64,000 nucleotides of DNA from Saccharibacillus qingshengii (GTDB taxonomy: Bacteria > Bacillota > Bacilli > Paenibacillales > Paenibacillaceae), in contig NZ_JAAZWC010000024.1 of assembly GCF_013185195.1 (NCBI RefSeq), forward strand, positions 1 to 64,000, given 5' to 3'. Below are positions 35,591 through 44,757 of this stretch, piece by piece. Below the pieces are notes generated by a model that had not been told where the DNA came from, searched no databases, and was given only the letters and a program-made list of their open reading frames with translations. Position numbers and translations under genes: made by a program. Numbering within the stretch: the first letter of the stretch is position 1; every line of letters begins with the position of its first letter.

Positions 35591-37237
35591 ATGCTGGGAT
35601 TCGGAAGCAAAAAAGCGGGACTTACGATCGAACAGAACGGCGTCCGCTTCATTCAACTTAAAAACAACAAAACCTGGGAAGTCGAAAAACAGAGTTTTCT
35701 GCCTCTCGATTCCGGTACGATTATCGAAAATCAGATTGCCGACGAGGAAAAGCTGCGTATTCAAATTCGTCAGTGGGCGGAGCAAGAAGGGTTAAAGGGC
35801 AGCCGCGTCGCTTTGTCCGTGCCGCCTTCTCAAGTCATCATTCGCAAAATGGCGATTCCGGCCGTTCAACCCAAGCAAGTCCAGCAGCTTGTGGCGCTTG
35901 AAGTGGAGACGGGGTTGCACCTTCCTTTCGAAGAACCCGTGTATGACTTTATTCCGATCGGACGCGAGAAACAGGTCCAAGAAGACGGTCGCGAAGAAGA
36001 GATCACGCGTGTGCTCGTATTCGCCGCGCCTCGAAAACTGATTTCCGAATATGTCGAGATTTTGGACGACGCGGGCATTAAAACGGACAGTGTGGAAGTA
36101 TCCGCAACCGCATTGTCTCGTATGGCCGAGATTTCGCAGGGGCATCCTTTTACGGATACGATGCTCGTTCATCTTGAACATGCTCAGTTGGATGTCTACA
36201 TGTTCCGCGAAGGACATCCGATCTTCCTGCGCACGATCAATCTGCTCGATATCGAACAAGAAGTTCCGTTGTTCGAATCGGAATCTTATTTGGCGCAAAA
36301 GTCTTCATTGGCCGAAGACCAACTCTCGATGGAGCAGCTTGTCGAGATTACAGCCGAAATTTCCCGGATGCTTAATTTCTATCAATATAGTTTGCATGAC
36401 GGCGCCGCGCGAATTACCGAACTGGTCGTGACCGGAACGGAAGCCAATCGGCGCCAACTGGTCGGAGAACTGCGTCAGGCATTGGCAGAGATCGAAATTC
36501 ATGAATTGAAACTGGAATCTTCGCCGGGCAAGCAGGAAGATCCTTCGCTCAACTTGTACCGGGTAGCGGTAGGCGCAGCCTTACGAGACGAGAAGAATAG
36601 CTTGATTGACTTACTGCCTCGCAAAGACCGCGAAACCAAGACGCTTCCTTACGCGTTAGGCGCGTTGCTTTTGGTCTGGATTTTGGCTGCGGGAGGAACC
36701 GTCTTCTACTATGTGTCCGTACAGAACGAGACGGAAGCCCAGGTCGTGCAGATGGAACAATTGAATACGGAACTTCAGGTCAAGCAGCTTAAACTGCAGG
36801 AATCCAATACGGGTGCGGCTTCGCCGCAAAAGCTTATTCAGGCTATTTTGGAAACGCGCACGGATGCGGCTGCGGTTCTGAACGAGATCAATAGCGCGAT
36901 TCCGCAAAGAGGGATTATCCGCAATATTGCTTATCAGCAAGGTACTTCGATTGATTTGACCGTAGACTTTACGCAGATGGATCAGGCATCCGTTTTTCTG
37001 GCTAGTTTGAAAGAAATGAGCTTTACGGTTGATGCTTCCATCTCCAGACTTTATCAAGAGACGGATACGGGAACAGCAGCGGCGCGATTGTACGGAGCCG
37101 TATATCGGATCAACATGCTTCCGAACACGACAACCGCTGCGGTAGGCGAAGCGGCAAATGCTTTGATTCCGGAAGCCGGTTCCGGCGCGGATAATACGGA
37201 TTTGGAGGAAGTGAACGATGATGCAACGAATCCTTAA
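35591..37237 (+). CDS. Fused PilM-PilN pilus assembly protein
   Basis: 548 residues that join two proteins usually encoded apart. The first part (about 1-335) is PilM, an actin-like ATP-binding protein: GLTIEQNGVRFIQL at the start, then VALSVPPSQVIIRKMAIP and the paired FtsA-like subdomains. The second part (about 337-520) is PilN: a short LIDLLPRKDRE motif (the segment which in separate PilN docks into PilM), one membrane span (about 351-370), a coiled coil and the ferredoxin-like periplasmic-type domain. In Gram-positive cells the latter faces outside. The fusion fixes a 1:1 ratio in the alignment complex. Start ATG follows TTAGGAGGACA. It overlaps pilO by 20 bp. Confidence 0.9.
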   Translation: MLGFGSKKAGLTIEQNGVRFIQLKNNKTWEVEKQSFLPLDSGTIIENQIADEEKLRIQIRQWAEQEGLKGSRVALSVPPSQVIIRKMAIPAVQPKQVQQLVALEVETGLHLPFEEPVYDFIPIGREKQVQEDGREEEITRVLVFAAPRKLISEYVEILDDAGIKTDSVEVSATALSRMAEISQGHPFTDTMLVHLEHAQLDVYMFREGHPIFLRTINLLDIEQEVPLFESESYLAQKSSLAEDQLSMEQLVEITAEISRMLNFYQYSLHDGAARITELVVTGTEANRRQLVGELRQALAEIEIHELKLESSPGKQEDPSLNLYRVAVGAALRDEKNSLIDLLPRKDRETKTLPYALGALLLVWILAAGGTVFYYVSVQNETEAQVVQMEQLNTELQVKQLKLQESNTGAASPQKLIQAILETRTDAAAVLNEINSAIPQRGIIRNIAYQQGTSIDLTVDFTQMDQASVFLASLKEMSFTVDASISRLYQETDTGTAAARLYGAVYRINMLPNTTTAAVGEAANALIPEAGSGADNTDLEEVNDDATNP

Positions 37238-37847
37238 CAATAGACAAGGTATTATTCTTGGCATCACGGGGCTTTTTCTTCTGATCCTTGCGTTCTATAT
37301 GCTTGCGATCAAACCGAAGGTCGAGCTATGGAATACGCAGGAAAGCGAAATCTCCAGCCTTAACCAGCAGAATGCTCTTTTGCAAAGCAAGATTGACGAG
37401 CGTGATCAAGAGTCGCAAGACGACAGCCTGACAGAAGAAGCGATTGCTGCGGCACTCCCGCCGAATGCGGATGCCGAGCAATTGATTTTGGATATTAAGC
37501 AAATCGGCGAACAAGCAAGCGTCCGTTTATCCGATGCTGCATTTGCTTATGGAGGCGAAAGTGACGCAACGGCCGGAACGTCTATTTCCCAGGTCCTGAG
37601 TGCGAATGGTTTGAATACGGTTTACGTCACGGTTAACGTAGAAGGAAATTATACGCAGTTGCGTACTTGGATCGATCTCGTTCAAAAAACGGATCGCGTC
37701 ACGACTGTGGATTCGATTGCTTTTCAACAGCCTGCGCAGCCGAATACGCTTTTGGCCGCGACCATTACCTTCACAGCCAGCTACCTCCCCTCGACCGCAG
37801 TCGCTGATCCTGCCGCGACAGACGCCGCTGTGGATCCTGCCCCATAA
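37218..37847 (+). CDS. pilO: Pilus assembly protein PilO
   Basis: 209 residues: one N-terminal span (GIILGITGLFLLILAFYMLA, about 10-30), a coiled coil (about 38-72) and a small alpha/beta domain, followed by an Ala/Pro tail. This is the PilO plan; PilO dimerises with PilN to hold the pilus base in the membrane. Its start lies inside the end of the PilM-PilN gene. No PilP or PilQ secretin is present, as expected for a single-membrane cell. Confidence 0.85.
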   Translation: MMQRILNNRQGIILGITGLFLLILAFYMLAIKPKVELWNTQESEISSLNQQNALLQSKIDERDQESQDDSLTEEAIAAALPPNADAEQLILDIKQIGEQASVRLSDAAFAYGGESDATAGTSISQVLSANGLNTVYVTVNVEGNYTQLRTWIDLVQKTDRVTTVDSIAFQQPAQPNTLLAATITFTASYLPSTAVADPAATDAAVDPAP

Positions 37848-38240
37848 CCGACACGAAACAAACTGGACGGCCGCCTTCGGCATCGGTTATACTGGGAATC
37901 AATGACGTACAAAACCATAACGTTAGTGCCGGGGAAGCCCCCCGTAAGCTTCGGAGCCGCTTGCTAGCGTGCCCGGGGCTTTTTTTCAAGAGCAAGAAAA
38001 TAAGAAAAACCTCCCCCCGGCTTTATGCATGATGGGAAGTCCGGCTCTCTACTCATGCCCCTACAAATTTGTTACAATGGGATACATAAGCAGGAGCATA
38101 GGCTGTACGACCGATTGACGATCGACGGTCGGGCTGTAAGATAGATGGAATGTGCCGGACAGGCGGTACCAAGGAACGAGAGGCGCGCGGGGGACGCGAT
38201 TGCGCCTTGAGCTTCAAATCCAAATTCGGGAAGTGATACC
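37848..38240 (+). other. pilO-ftsE spacer
   Basis: 393 bases without a supported gene. Contents: a terminator (37934-37987) that ends the pilus operon and a possible -10 TACAAT (38073-38078) without a clear -35, followed by a roughly 160-nt ftsE leader with the inverted repeat GACCGATTGACGATCGACGGTC around 38107-38130. Confidence 0.5.
37934..37987 (+). terminator. Terminator of the pilus operon
   Basis: AAGCCCC near 37935 pairs with GGGGCTT near 37976 with a long GC-rich loop, followed by a run of T. Confidence 0.75.
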
Positions 38241-38927
38241 GTGATCGACATGCAGGATGTGTGGAAGACATATCCGAACGGAACCCATGCGCTTCAAGGG
38301 GTTTCGCTCCAGATTGACCGCAGCGAATTCGTCTACGTCGTCGGTCCTTCGGGCGCCGGCAAATCGACGTTCATGAAGCTGATCTATAGGGAAGAAGTTC
38401 CGACAAAGGGGCAGATTTCCGTAAACGGATTTAACCTCGGCAAGCTCAAGCAGCGCAATATTCCGCTGCTGCGCCGGAATATCGGGGTTATTTTCCAGGA
38501 TTATCGGCTGCTGCCGAAGTTGACTGCCTACGAGAATGTGGCATTCGCGATGGAAGTCATCGAAGCGCCGAGAAAGATCATGAAGAAGAGAGTCATGGAA
38601 GTGCTCGACCTGGTCGGGCTGAAGAACAAAGCCAACCGCGAACCGGCCCATCTGTCGGGCGGCGAGCAGCAGCGGGTCGCGATCGCCCGTGCGATCGTGA
38701 ACAACCCGTCGGTGATCGTCGCGGACGAACCGACCGGCAACCTGGATCCCGAGACATCCTGGGGCATCATGCAGCTGCTTGACGAGATCAATTTCCGCGG
38801 CACCACCATCGTCATGGCGACCCATAACAAGGAAATCGTCAATACGATGCGCAAACGGGTACTGGCGATCGAGAACGGACACGTCGTCCGCGACCAGCTG
38901 AGGGGAGAATACGGTTATGAATTTTAA
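38241..38927 (+). CDS. ftsE: Cell-division ABC ATPase FtsE
   Basis: A 228-residue ABC ATPase with Walker [10 protein letters not shown] (about 36-44), Q-loop IFQDYRLLP, signature [14 protein letters not shown] and Walker [14 protein letters not shown], with the THNKEIV switch His. The GTG start follows CGGGAAGTG. FtsE works with FtsX at the membrane to activate peptidoglycan hydrolases during division or elongation rather than to move a substrate. It overlaps ftsX by 11 bp. Confidence 0.96.
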   Translation: MIDMQDVWKTYPNGTHALQGVSLQIDRSEFVYVVGPSGAGKSTFMKLIYREEVPTKGQISVNGFNLGKLKQRNIPLLRRNIGVIFQDYRLLPKLTAYENVAFAMEVIEAPRKIMKKRVMEVLDLVGLKNKANREPAHLSGGEQQRVAIARAIVNNPSVIVADEPTGNLDPETSWGIMQLLDEINFRGTTIVMATHNKEIVNTMRKRVLAIENGHVVRDQLRGEYGYEF

Positions 38928-39825
38928 CACCCTTCTGCGGCACTTTCGCGAGGGCACGAAAAACGTATTCCGCAACGGCTGGATGTCGGTCGCTTCGATG
39001 CTGTCCATCGTCGTCTCGCTTTCGCTGCTCGGCGTCGCGCTGCTGCTCGTCTTGAACCTGGACCGGGCGGCCGACGAGGTCGACAGGCAGGTAGAGATCA
39101 GCGTATATCTGAATCTCGACATTCAGCAGGCCGACCGCGACCGGGTCGAACAAGAGATCCGGGACATGCCGGAAGTGCAGGAACTCACCTTCGTCTCCAA
39201 AGAAGAAGGGCTCGAGGAGATGCGCGAGACCCTCGGCGATGCCATGGTCAAAGGATACGAAGAGACGGGAACGAACCCGCTTCCCGATATGTACAAGGTT
39301 CAGGTCATCGAGGCCACGACGGTGCCGTTCGTGGCGGACAAGATTCTGGCGCTGAACGACGGACGCCCGGAAGCGCCGATTTACGAAGTCGATTACGGCA
39401 AAGGAACGGCGGAACGGCTGTTCCAGTGGACGCAGACCATCCGGGTCGTCGGACTGGTGCTCGTGATCGGACTCGGCGTCATGGCCATGTTCCTGATCGC
39501 GAATACGATCAAAGTCACGATTATCGCCCGCCGGAGAGAAATCGCGATCATGAAGCTGGTCGGTGCGACCAACCGCTTTATCCGCTGGCCGTTCTTCATT
39601 GAAGGCGTGCTGGTCGGCATGACGGGTTCAGCGCTGACGCTGGCAATTCTGCTGTACGGATATTCCAGGGTAGAGCTGGCCGCATCCAGCTGGAAAGCCT
39701 CCCTGTTTACGATGATTCCCCTTCACGAGATCTGGCTCTGGTTCAGTATTCTGATCCTTGGGCTGGGATTCCTGATCGGAGCCTGGGGCAGTACCATTTC
39801 GATCCGTAAGTTTTTGAAGGTCTGA
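38917..39825 (+). CDS. ftsX: Cell-division membrane protein FtsX
   Basis: A 302-residue MacB-type membrane protein with four spans (about 22-45, 175-200, 225-245 and 270-292) and a large outside loop (about 48-170) of the VEISVYLNLDIQQADRDRVEQEI type, the part that contacts hydrolases or their activators. The start opens [24 protein letters not shown], as in Bacillus FtsX. It is coupled to ftsE by overlap and is followed by the M23 hydrolase gene 45 bp on. Confidence 0.95.
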   Translation: MNFNTLLRHFREGTKNVFRNGWMSVASMLSIVVSLSLLGVALLLVLNLDRAADEVDRQVEISVYLNLDIQQADRDRVEQEIRDMPEVQELTFVSKEEGLEEMRETLGDAMVKGYEETGTNPLPDMYKVQVIEATTVPFVADKILALNDGRPEAPIYEVDYGKGTAERLFQWTQTIRVVGLVLVIGLGVMAMFLIANTIKVTIIARRREIAIMKLVGATNRFIRWPFFIEGVLVGMTGSALTLAILLYGYSRVELAASSWKASLFTMIPLHEIWLWFSILILGLGFLIGAWGSTISIRKFLKV

Positions 39826-39870
39826 CGGTAAGCTGCCCCAACAATTCGGAAAAAAGGATGGGAACCCGCT

Positions 39871-41286
39871 TTGAAAAAAACAGCTTCGTTATTGGCCGGC
39901 GTGTTGTTGGCCGCAGTGATCGTTCAACCCGCAAGTCTGCATGCCGCGCCTTCGACGGACAAGATCGACCGTCAGCTTCAGGAACTGCAGCAAAAAGAAA
40001 AAGAAGCACAGGCGCAAAAAAAAGCGGCCGAATCGGACAAGCAGGAAGCCGAGCATTATAAAAACAAAACCAACGAGTATCTGGAACAGGTCCTCGCGAA
40101 TATCGAAGCGGTCGGCAGCAAGCTGACCCAGGTCAGCATGGAGCTGTCGGAGACCGAAATGCAGCTGCAGCAGACCGAGAAAGAACTCGAAGCCGCCAAG
40201 CAGCGTATCCTTGAGCGCGAAGGACTGCTGGATACCCGGGTTCGGATGATGTATACCGACGGTGCCGTTTCCTATCTGGATGTGCTGATGGCTTCGGCCG
40301 ACTTCGGCGACTTCCTGAGCCGGGCCGATTCGATTAAGCGGATCATCGGGCAGGACAACACGATTCTGGAAGATCACAAGCGCGACCAGGAGATCGTGAT
40401 CGAGAAGCAGTCGGAACTGGAAAGCCAGCATGCCCGCCAGAAGACCCTTCTGGCCGAAGTCGAGTCCCACAAGAAAGAGCTCGATGCGAAGGAAGAAGAG
40501 AAGCGCAAGCTGATTGCCAAGTTTGAACTGGATATCGAAGAAGCGGGTGAAATCAGCCAGGAGCAGGATTCCATGCTGGTCGAGTTCGCCACCAAGCGCT
40601 CCGATCTGGAACGCGAGAAGCGCGAGATCGAAGAAGCCCGGCGCAGAGCCGCGGCAGAAGAAGCTCTTCGCGTAGCCCAGGAGAAAGCGCGTGCGGCTGC
40701 GGCGGCGGAGAAAGCCGAAGAACAGCGGCAGGCGGAAGCCGAAGCGGCGCGTGCGGCGGCCGAAGTTCAAGCGGCCCAGGCTCCTTCCGCAGGCGACTAT
40801 TCGTACAAAACGGGTGATCCGGCGCCTACACCGTCGCCGTCACCAACGCCGGAAACACCTTCGACTTCGTCGGGTTCGGCTTCTTCCGGCGGCGCAATGC
40901 TGACTCCGGTCGACAGCTTCCGGATGTCTTCGGGCTTCGGAACGCGCGTCCACCCGATCACCGGCAAAGTGAAAAAGCACACCGGCGTGGATATGGCGGC
41001 TCCGCAGGGAACCGATATTCATGCGGCCGAAGGCGGCGTCGTTACGGTCGCCCAGTGGTGGAACGGTTACGGCAATACGGTCGTGATCGACCACGGCAAC
41101 GGAATCTGGACGCTGTACGGCCATATTCGCGACGGCGGCATCATGGTTTCTTCGGGACAAACGGTCCAGCGCGGACAGAAGATCGCCGAAGTCGGTTCGA
41201 CCGGCAATTCGACGGGGCCCCATCTGCACTTCGAGGTGCGGCAGAACGGCGAACCGATCGATCCGGTACCTTATCTGGGCTGGTAA
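39871..41286 (+). CDS. Coiled-coil M23 murein hydrolase (EnvC/PcsB-like FtsEX partner)
   Basis: 471 residues. The TTG start has AAAGGATGGG upstream; MKKTASLLAGVLLAAVIVQPASLHAAP is the signal peptide (cleavage near 26). A long coiled coil (about 30-300, rich in Glu, Gln, Lys, Ala) is followed by a short Ser/Thr/Pro linker and a C-terminal M23/LytM domain (about 345-471). The zinc ligands are present: HTGVD region (HxxxD) and HLHFEVR, so, unlike E. coli EnvC, this one should be an active endopeptidase. Placement right after ftsEX supports control by FtsEX through the coiled coil. Bacillus subtilis uses the unrelated CwlO for this. Confidence 0.88.
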   Translation: MKKTASLLAGVLLAAVIVQPASLHAAPSTDKIDRQLQELQQKEKEAQAQKKAAESDKQEAEHYKNKTNEYLEQVLANIEAVGSKLTQVSMELSETEMQLQQTEKELEAAKQRILEREGLLDTRVRMMYTDGAVSYLDVLMASADFGDFLSRADSIKRIIGQDNTILEDHKRDQEIVIEKQSELESQHARQKTLLAEVESHKKELDAKEEEKRKLIAKFELDIEEAGEISQEQDSMLVEFATKRSDLEREKREIEEARRRAAAEEALRVAQEKARAAAAAEKAEEQRQAEAEAARAAAEVQAAQAPSAGDYSYKTGDPAPTPSPSPTPETPSTSSGSASSGGAMLTPVDSFRMSSGFGTRVHPITGKVKKHTGVDMAAPQGTDIHAAEGGVVTVAQWWNGYGNTVVIDHGNGIWTLYGHIRDGGIMVSSGQTVQRGQKIAEVGSTGNSTGPHLHFEVRQNGEPIDPVPYLGW

Positions 41287-41304
41287 GCCCCAGCACTTCA
41301 AGTT

Positions 41305-41360
41305 CCCGCCCGGCGTATGTCCGGGCGGGTCTTGCGCTTTTTCCGGGCATCGTACACAAT
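41305..41360 (+). promoter_or_regulatory. Hairpin and weak promoter before the processing protease gene
   Basis: CCCGCCCGG (41305-41313) pairs with CCGGGCGGG (41321-41329), a weak terminator with a poor T run. TTGCGC (41332-41337) and CACAAT (41355-41360) with a 17-bp gap may start a separate transcript. Confidence 0.35.
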
Positions 41361-41404
41361 AGAAAACACGACAATTCGAGGATTCTGCCAAGGAGGCTTG
41401 CACC

Positions 41405-42856
41405 ATGATAAAAAAACGGACAGCGATTCTGTTGGTCATTGTCGCAATGATCATCGGAGGGGGAGCGGTGCTTGCCTTGACGAACTATCCGATCTTCGCG
41501 AGCAGCGGAGCGAGCGCAAGCACGGGGCTCAATACGACCGAAATAAACAAACTCAATGCGGCGGTCAAGCTGATCGAAGACAACTATTATAAGGATGTGG
41601 ACCACGAGAAGCTGGTGACGGGAGCCATTAACGGCATCGTCGGTGCGCTGGACGATCCTTATTCCGCGTACATGGCAGCCGAACAGGCAAGCGAATTCAA
41701 CGAATCGATCGAAGGCTCGTTCACGGGAATCGGCGCCGAAGTCGAACTCAAGAACGAGAAAGTGACGGTCGTATCGCCGATCAAGGGATCTCCGGCCGAG
41801 AAGGCGGGCATTCAAGCCAAAGACGTTCTGCTCTCGGTCGACGGCAAGTCGTTGGCGGGCCTTGATCTGCAGACGGCCGTGTCGAAGATTCGCGGTCCGA
41901 AAGGCAGCAAGGTCACCGTTATGGTTCAGCGTCCGGGAACGCAGGACCCGATCAAATTCGAGATCACGCGCGACGATATCGAACTTGAAACCGTCAATGC
42001 GCATATGGAAAAAAGCAAAATCGGCGTGATCGAAGTGACGCAGTTCTCGGCCAATACGGGGGCGCGCTTCAAACAGGAACTGACCAAGCTGGAGAAGCAG
42101 GGCATGGAAGGCCTGGTCATCGACCTGCGCAACAATCCCGGCGGCCTGCTTAACGTCGTGGTCGACATGGCCGAACAATTCGTGCCGAAAGGCAGCATCA
42201 TTGTACAGGAAGAAACACGCGGCGGCGCACGTCAGGCTGTCCGTTCCGAAGGTCGGGCCAAAGGCAAGGATTATCCGGTTACCGTGCTGATTAACGGCGG
42301 CAGCGCAAGCGCTTCGGAGATCATGGCGGGCGCATTGAAAGAATCCGCGGGAGCGAAACTGCTCGGAGAAAACTCTTTCGGCAAAGGCACCGTGCAGACG
42401 AGTATTTCGGACAGCCTGGGCAAAGGAACGCTGCTCAAGATTACCATCGCCAAATGGCTGACGCCGGACGCCGAATGGATTCACGAAAAAGGAATCAAAC
42501 CGGATGAGAAAGTCAGCCAGCCGGATTACTTCAAGGTGGCGCCGATCAACAAAGAGAAAACGCTCAAGTACAACATGAACAACGAAAATGTCAAAAGCGC
42601 GCAGATCATGCTGAGCGGACTCGGTTACGAGACCAAACGCAAAGACGGTTATTTCGATGCCGAGACCAAAAAGCAGGTTCAAGCTTTCCAGAAAGCGCAA
42701 AAGCTGACGGTCAGCGGCATGATCGAAGCCAAAACGGCAGCCGCTCTCGAAGCCGCTACGCTTAAACAAATTACCGATCCGACCCACGACACCCAGTTGA
42801 ACAAAGCGATCGAAGAATTGAAGCAGGAAACGCTTGCTCCGGCGTCGAACTCCTAA
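41405..42856 (+). CDS. Carboxy-terminal processing protease with PG-binding domain (CtpA/CtpB-like)
   Basis: 483 residues, S41 family. N-terminal signal anchor (about 5-25); PDZ domain (about 95-175) opening GSFTGIGAEVELKNEKVTVVSPIKGSPAEKAG; protease core with the catalytic Ser in NGGSASASEIMAGALKE (near 302) and the Lys in ENSFGKGTVQ (near 327); and a C-terminal peptidoglycan-binding domain 1 (about 395-465). It acts outside the membrane. In Bacillus subtilis CtpB lies in the same ftsEX neighbourhood and cuts SpoIVFA in sporulation; this protein may correspond to it or to CtpA. AAGGAGG precedes the ATG. Confidence 0.92.
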   Translation: MIKKRTAILLVIVAMIIGGGAVLALTNYPIFASSGASASTGLNTTEINKLNAAVKLIEDNYYKDVDHEKLVTGAINGIVGALDDPYSAYMAAEQASEFNESIEGSFTGIGAEVELKNEKVTVVSPIKGSPAEKAGIQAKDVLLSVDGKSLAGLDLQTAVSKIRGPKGSKVTVMVQRPGTQDPIKFEITRDDIELETVNAHMEKSKIGVIEVTQFSANTGARFKQELTKLEKQGMEGLVIDLRNNPGGLLNVVVDMAEQFVPKGSIIVQEETRGGARQAVRSEGRAKGKDYPVTVLINGGSASASEIMAGALKESAGAKLLGENSFGKGTVQTSISDSLGKGTLLKITIAKWLTPDAEWIHEKGIKPDEKVSQPDYFKVAPINKEKTLKYNMNNENVKSAQIMLSGLGYETKRKDGYFDAETKKQVQAFQKAQKLTVSGMIEAKTAAALEAATLKQITDPTHDTQLNKAIEELKQETLAPASNS

Positions 42857-42872
42857 ACATAGCGGTTTGAAC

Positions 42873-42901
42873 AAAGGGAAGGCGTAAGCCTTCCCTTTTT
42901 T
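42873..42901 (+). terminator. Terminator after the processing protease
   Basis: AAAGGGAAGGC (42873-42883) and GCCTTCCCTTT (42888-42898) pair across GTAA, followed by T. Confidence 0.9.
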
Positions 42902-42927
42902 AGAAGCGGGACGAAAAGGAGAAACCG

Positions 42928-44397
42928 ATGAACGAATACCTGGAAATCATCCTGTCGGCACTGCTGGAACTTGTAATTCAGCCTTTCTATTGGGCAGGAT
43001 TGTTGATTCTGCTGTTATATTATCGCCGTCAAGGCATTTTGGAGCGAAAGCTTTTCCATATCCGCCTGCATGGATACGGCGGATATGCGGCGCGTGCACT
43101 GCTCGGCGGAATAGGGGCCGGTGCGCTCGTATCGCTGATCATGGCCGGACTCGGATTCACTTTGACGGTGCAGGGCGCGACCCTGCTCTGGGTCACTGCC
43201 CTTGTACTGCTGGTGTTCCGGATCCGGTTCGCCAACTTCGCTTACGCGGTAGGCGTATTGGGCGCCCTGCAGTTCGTGCTGCGTCTGATTCCCGGACTGC
43301 CGGATGAGGGCGCCGCAGGCAGCATCCTCGCCGCCTTGAGCGGCTTGAACATCGCCGCGCTGCTGCTGTTGGCTGCTCTGCTGCATCTGGCGGAGAGCGG
43401 ATTGATCGCCTGGCAGGGCAAAGACTTCGCCCTGCCGACGTACATCCCGGGCAAGCGCGGCCGCCCGGTCGGGGCTTACGTCCTGCGCATGCTCTGGCTT
43501 GCGCCGACGCTGCTGCTTGTGCCGGCCGAAGGCGGGCCGATCGGTCCTCTGCCTTGGCAGCCGCCGCTGAATACGTGGCTGGGTCTGCCGGAGGCGGCGA
43601 GCTATACGCTGCTCGCCCTTCCCGTCATGCTGGGCATGGCGGAAGCGACCTGGACGCTGCTGCCGGAGCGCAAAGCCGCCCGCGCGGCGCGGCGCGGTCT
43701 TATGTTCGGCGCGGCGCTGCTGGTGCTGGCGCTCGGGGCCGTATTCTGGCCGCCGATGACGGTGATTGCCGCCGTCGCCGGTATCGTGCTGCGCGAAGCG
43801 CTGATCCGCGACGGTGTCCGCGAAGAAGACGGACAGCCGGCGATGTACGCGCACTCCGGACGCGGGCTCAAGATCCTGGCTGTTCAGCCCGGCAGTCCGG
43901 CCGAAGACATGGGCATTCTGCCCGGCGAGACGCTGCTAAAAGTCAACGGACTTCCGGTAGGCACTACGCAGCAGATGCATGAAGCGCTGCGGATCAATTC
44001 GGCTTTTTGCAAGCTTGAAGTTCAGAACCGCAGGGGAGACAGCAAGTTCCTGCAGCGGCCGATCTATGCGGGCGACCACCATCAGCTTGGCTTTGTGTTT
44101 GCTCCGGATGCGTCTTCGGCTTCGGAGCAGCCGTTCCGTCCGCTTTCGCTGCCGGGATTGTGGAGCGTGCAGGCCGAGCAGGGGCGGGGGTCTTCGGAAA
44201 GACTTCAGCTTCCGGCCGCGGTTCTTCCCGCTCCCCGGGGCGGTGAAGAGAAACCGGCCGAACCGCAGCCTGCAGACAGGCTGCCGCGCAGCGAAGCCGC
44301 GGCCGACCCGGCGCAGCGGGAAGTTGCGGAACAGGTTTCTTCCAACGAACAGCAGCCTCTGCCGAATCAGCCGGATAAGACGGAATTTTCCCAGTGA
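42928..44397 (+). CDS. Polytopic PDZ membrane protein, MinJ-like
   Basis: 489 residues: eight or so hydrophobic spans (about 5-295), one PDZ domain (about 310-395; GLKILAVQPGSPAEDMGILPGETLLKVNG) and a charged, proline-rich cytoplasmic tail (about 400-489). The plan and the place between ctp and uvrBA match Bacillus subtilis MinJ (YvjD), which bridges DivIVA and MinCD at cell poles and septa. Sequence identity cannot be measured here, so the functional call rests on architecture and synteny. Its stop codon lies inside its terminator hairpin. No swrA-like gene is present next to it. Confidence 0.75.
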   Translation: MNEYLEIILSALLELVIQPFYWAGLLILLLYYRRQGILERKLFHIRLHGYGGYAARALLGGIGAGALVSLIMAGLGFTLTVQGATLLWVTALVLLVFRIRFANFAYAVGVLGALQFVLRLIPGLPDEGAAGSILAALSGLNIAALLLLAALLHLAESGLIAWQGKDFALPTYIPGKRGRPVGAYVLRMLWLAPTLLLVPAEGGPIGPLPWQPPLNTWLGLPEAASYTLLALPVMLGMAEATWTLLPERKAARAARRGLMFGAALLVLALGAVFWPPMTVIAAVAGIVLREALIRDGVREEDGQPAMYAHSGRGLKILAVQPGSPAEDMGILPGETLLKVNGLPVGTTQQMHEALRINSAFCKLEVQNRRGDSKFLQRPIYAGDHHQLGFVFAPDASSASEQPFRPLSLPGLWSVQAEQGRGSSERLQLPAAVLPAPRGGEEKPAEPQPADRLPRSEAAADPAQREVAEQVSSNEQQPLPNQPDKTEFSQ

Positions 44398-44413
44398 AAA
44401 TTCCGTCTTTTTT
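44378..44413 (+). terminator. Terminator overlapping the minJ-like stop codon
   Basis: AAGACGGAATTTTC (44378-44391) pairs with GAAAATTCCGTCTT (44397-44410), then T. Confidence 0.92.
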
Positions 44414-44757
44414 TGCGCTTTTTTAATCCGAATCTGCCGCTTGAAGTCAGGTAGTTCTTAAGACTCTGAATACCATCTGGATATGTATCCGTTTACACGA
44501 AAAAACGACGATAAATTGGAACTTTATTCATAAAATTCGCGCACAGATTTTACGGGAAGCTGATAGAATGAAGAAAAATAAGCGAGTAAGAGACTTTTAG
44601 ACTACTATCCTTTCAACTCTTAATCGGAGGTTTACGTTCGCCTGAAATAACAATTCCGTCGGAGACTTCGTACACGCTTCAAGTACGAAATCTCAGGGGA
44701 GCGTAACCTTACCTTTAGTGTTGACAAGGGACTAGATGAAAAAGGGCGGTGGGGCAC
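44398..44757 (+). other. Spacer before the chemoreceptor gene
   Basis: 360 bases; no gene. After the terminator it is AT-rich, then holds a hairpin GAGACTTCGTAC / GTACGAAATCTC (about 44660-44695) of unknown role. No convincing sigma-D or sigma-A promoter could be fixed. Confidence 0.45.
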
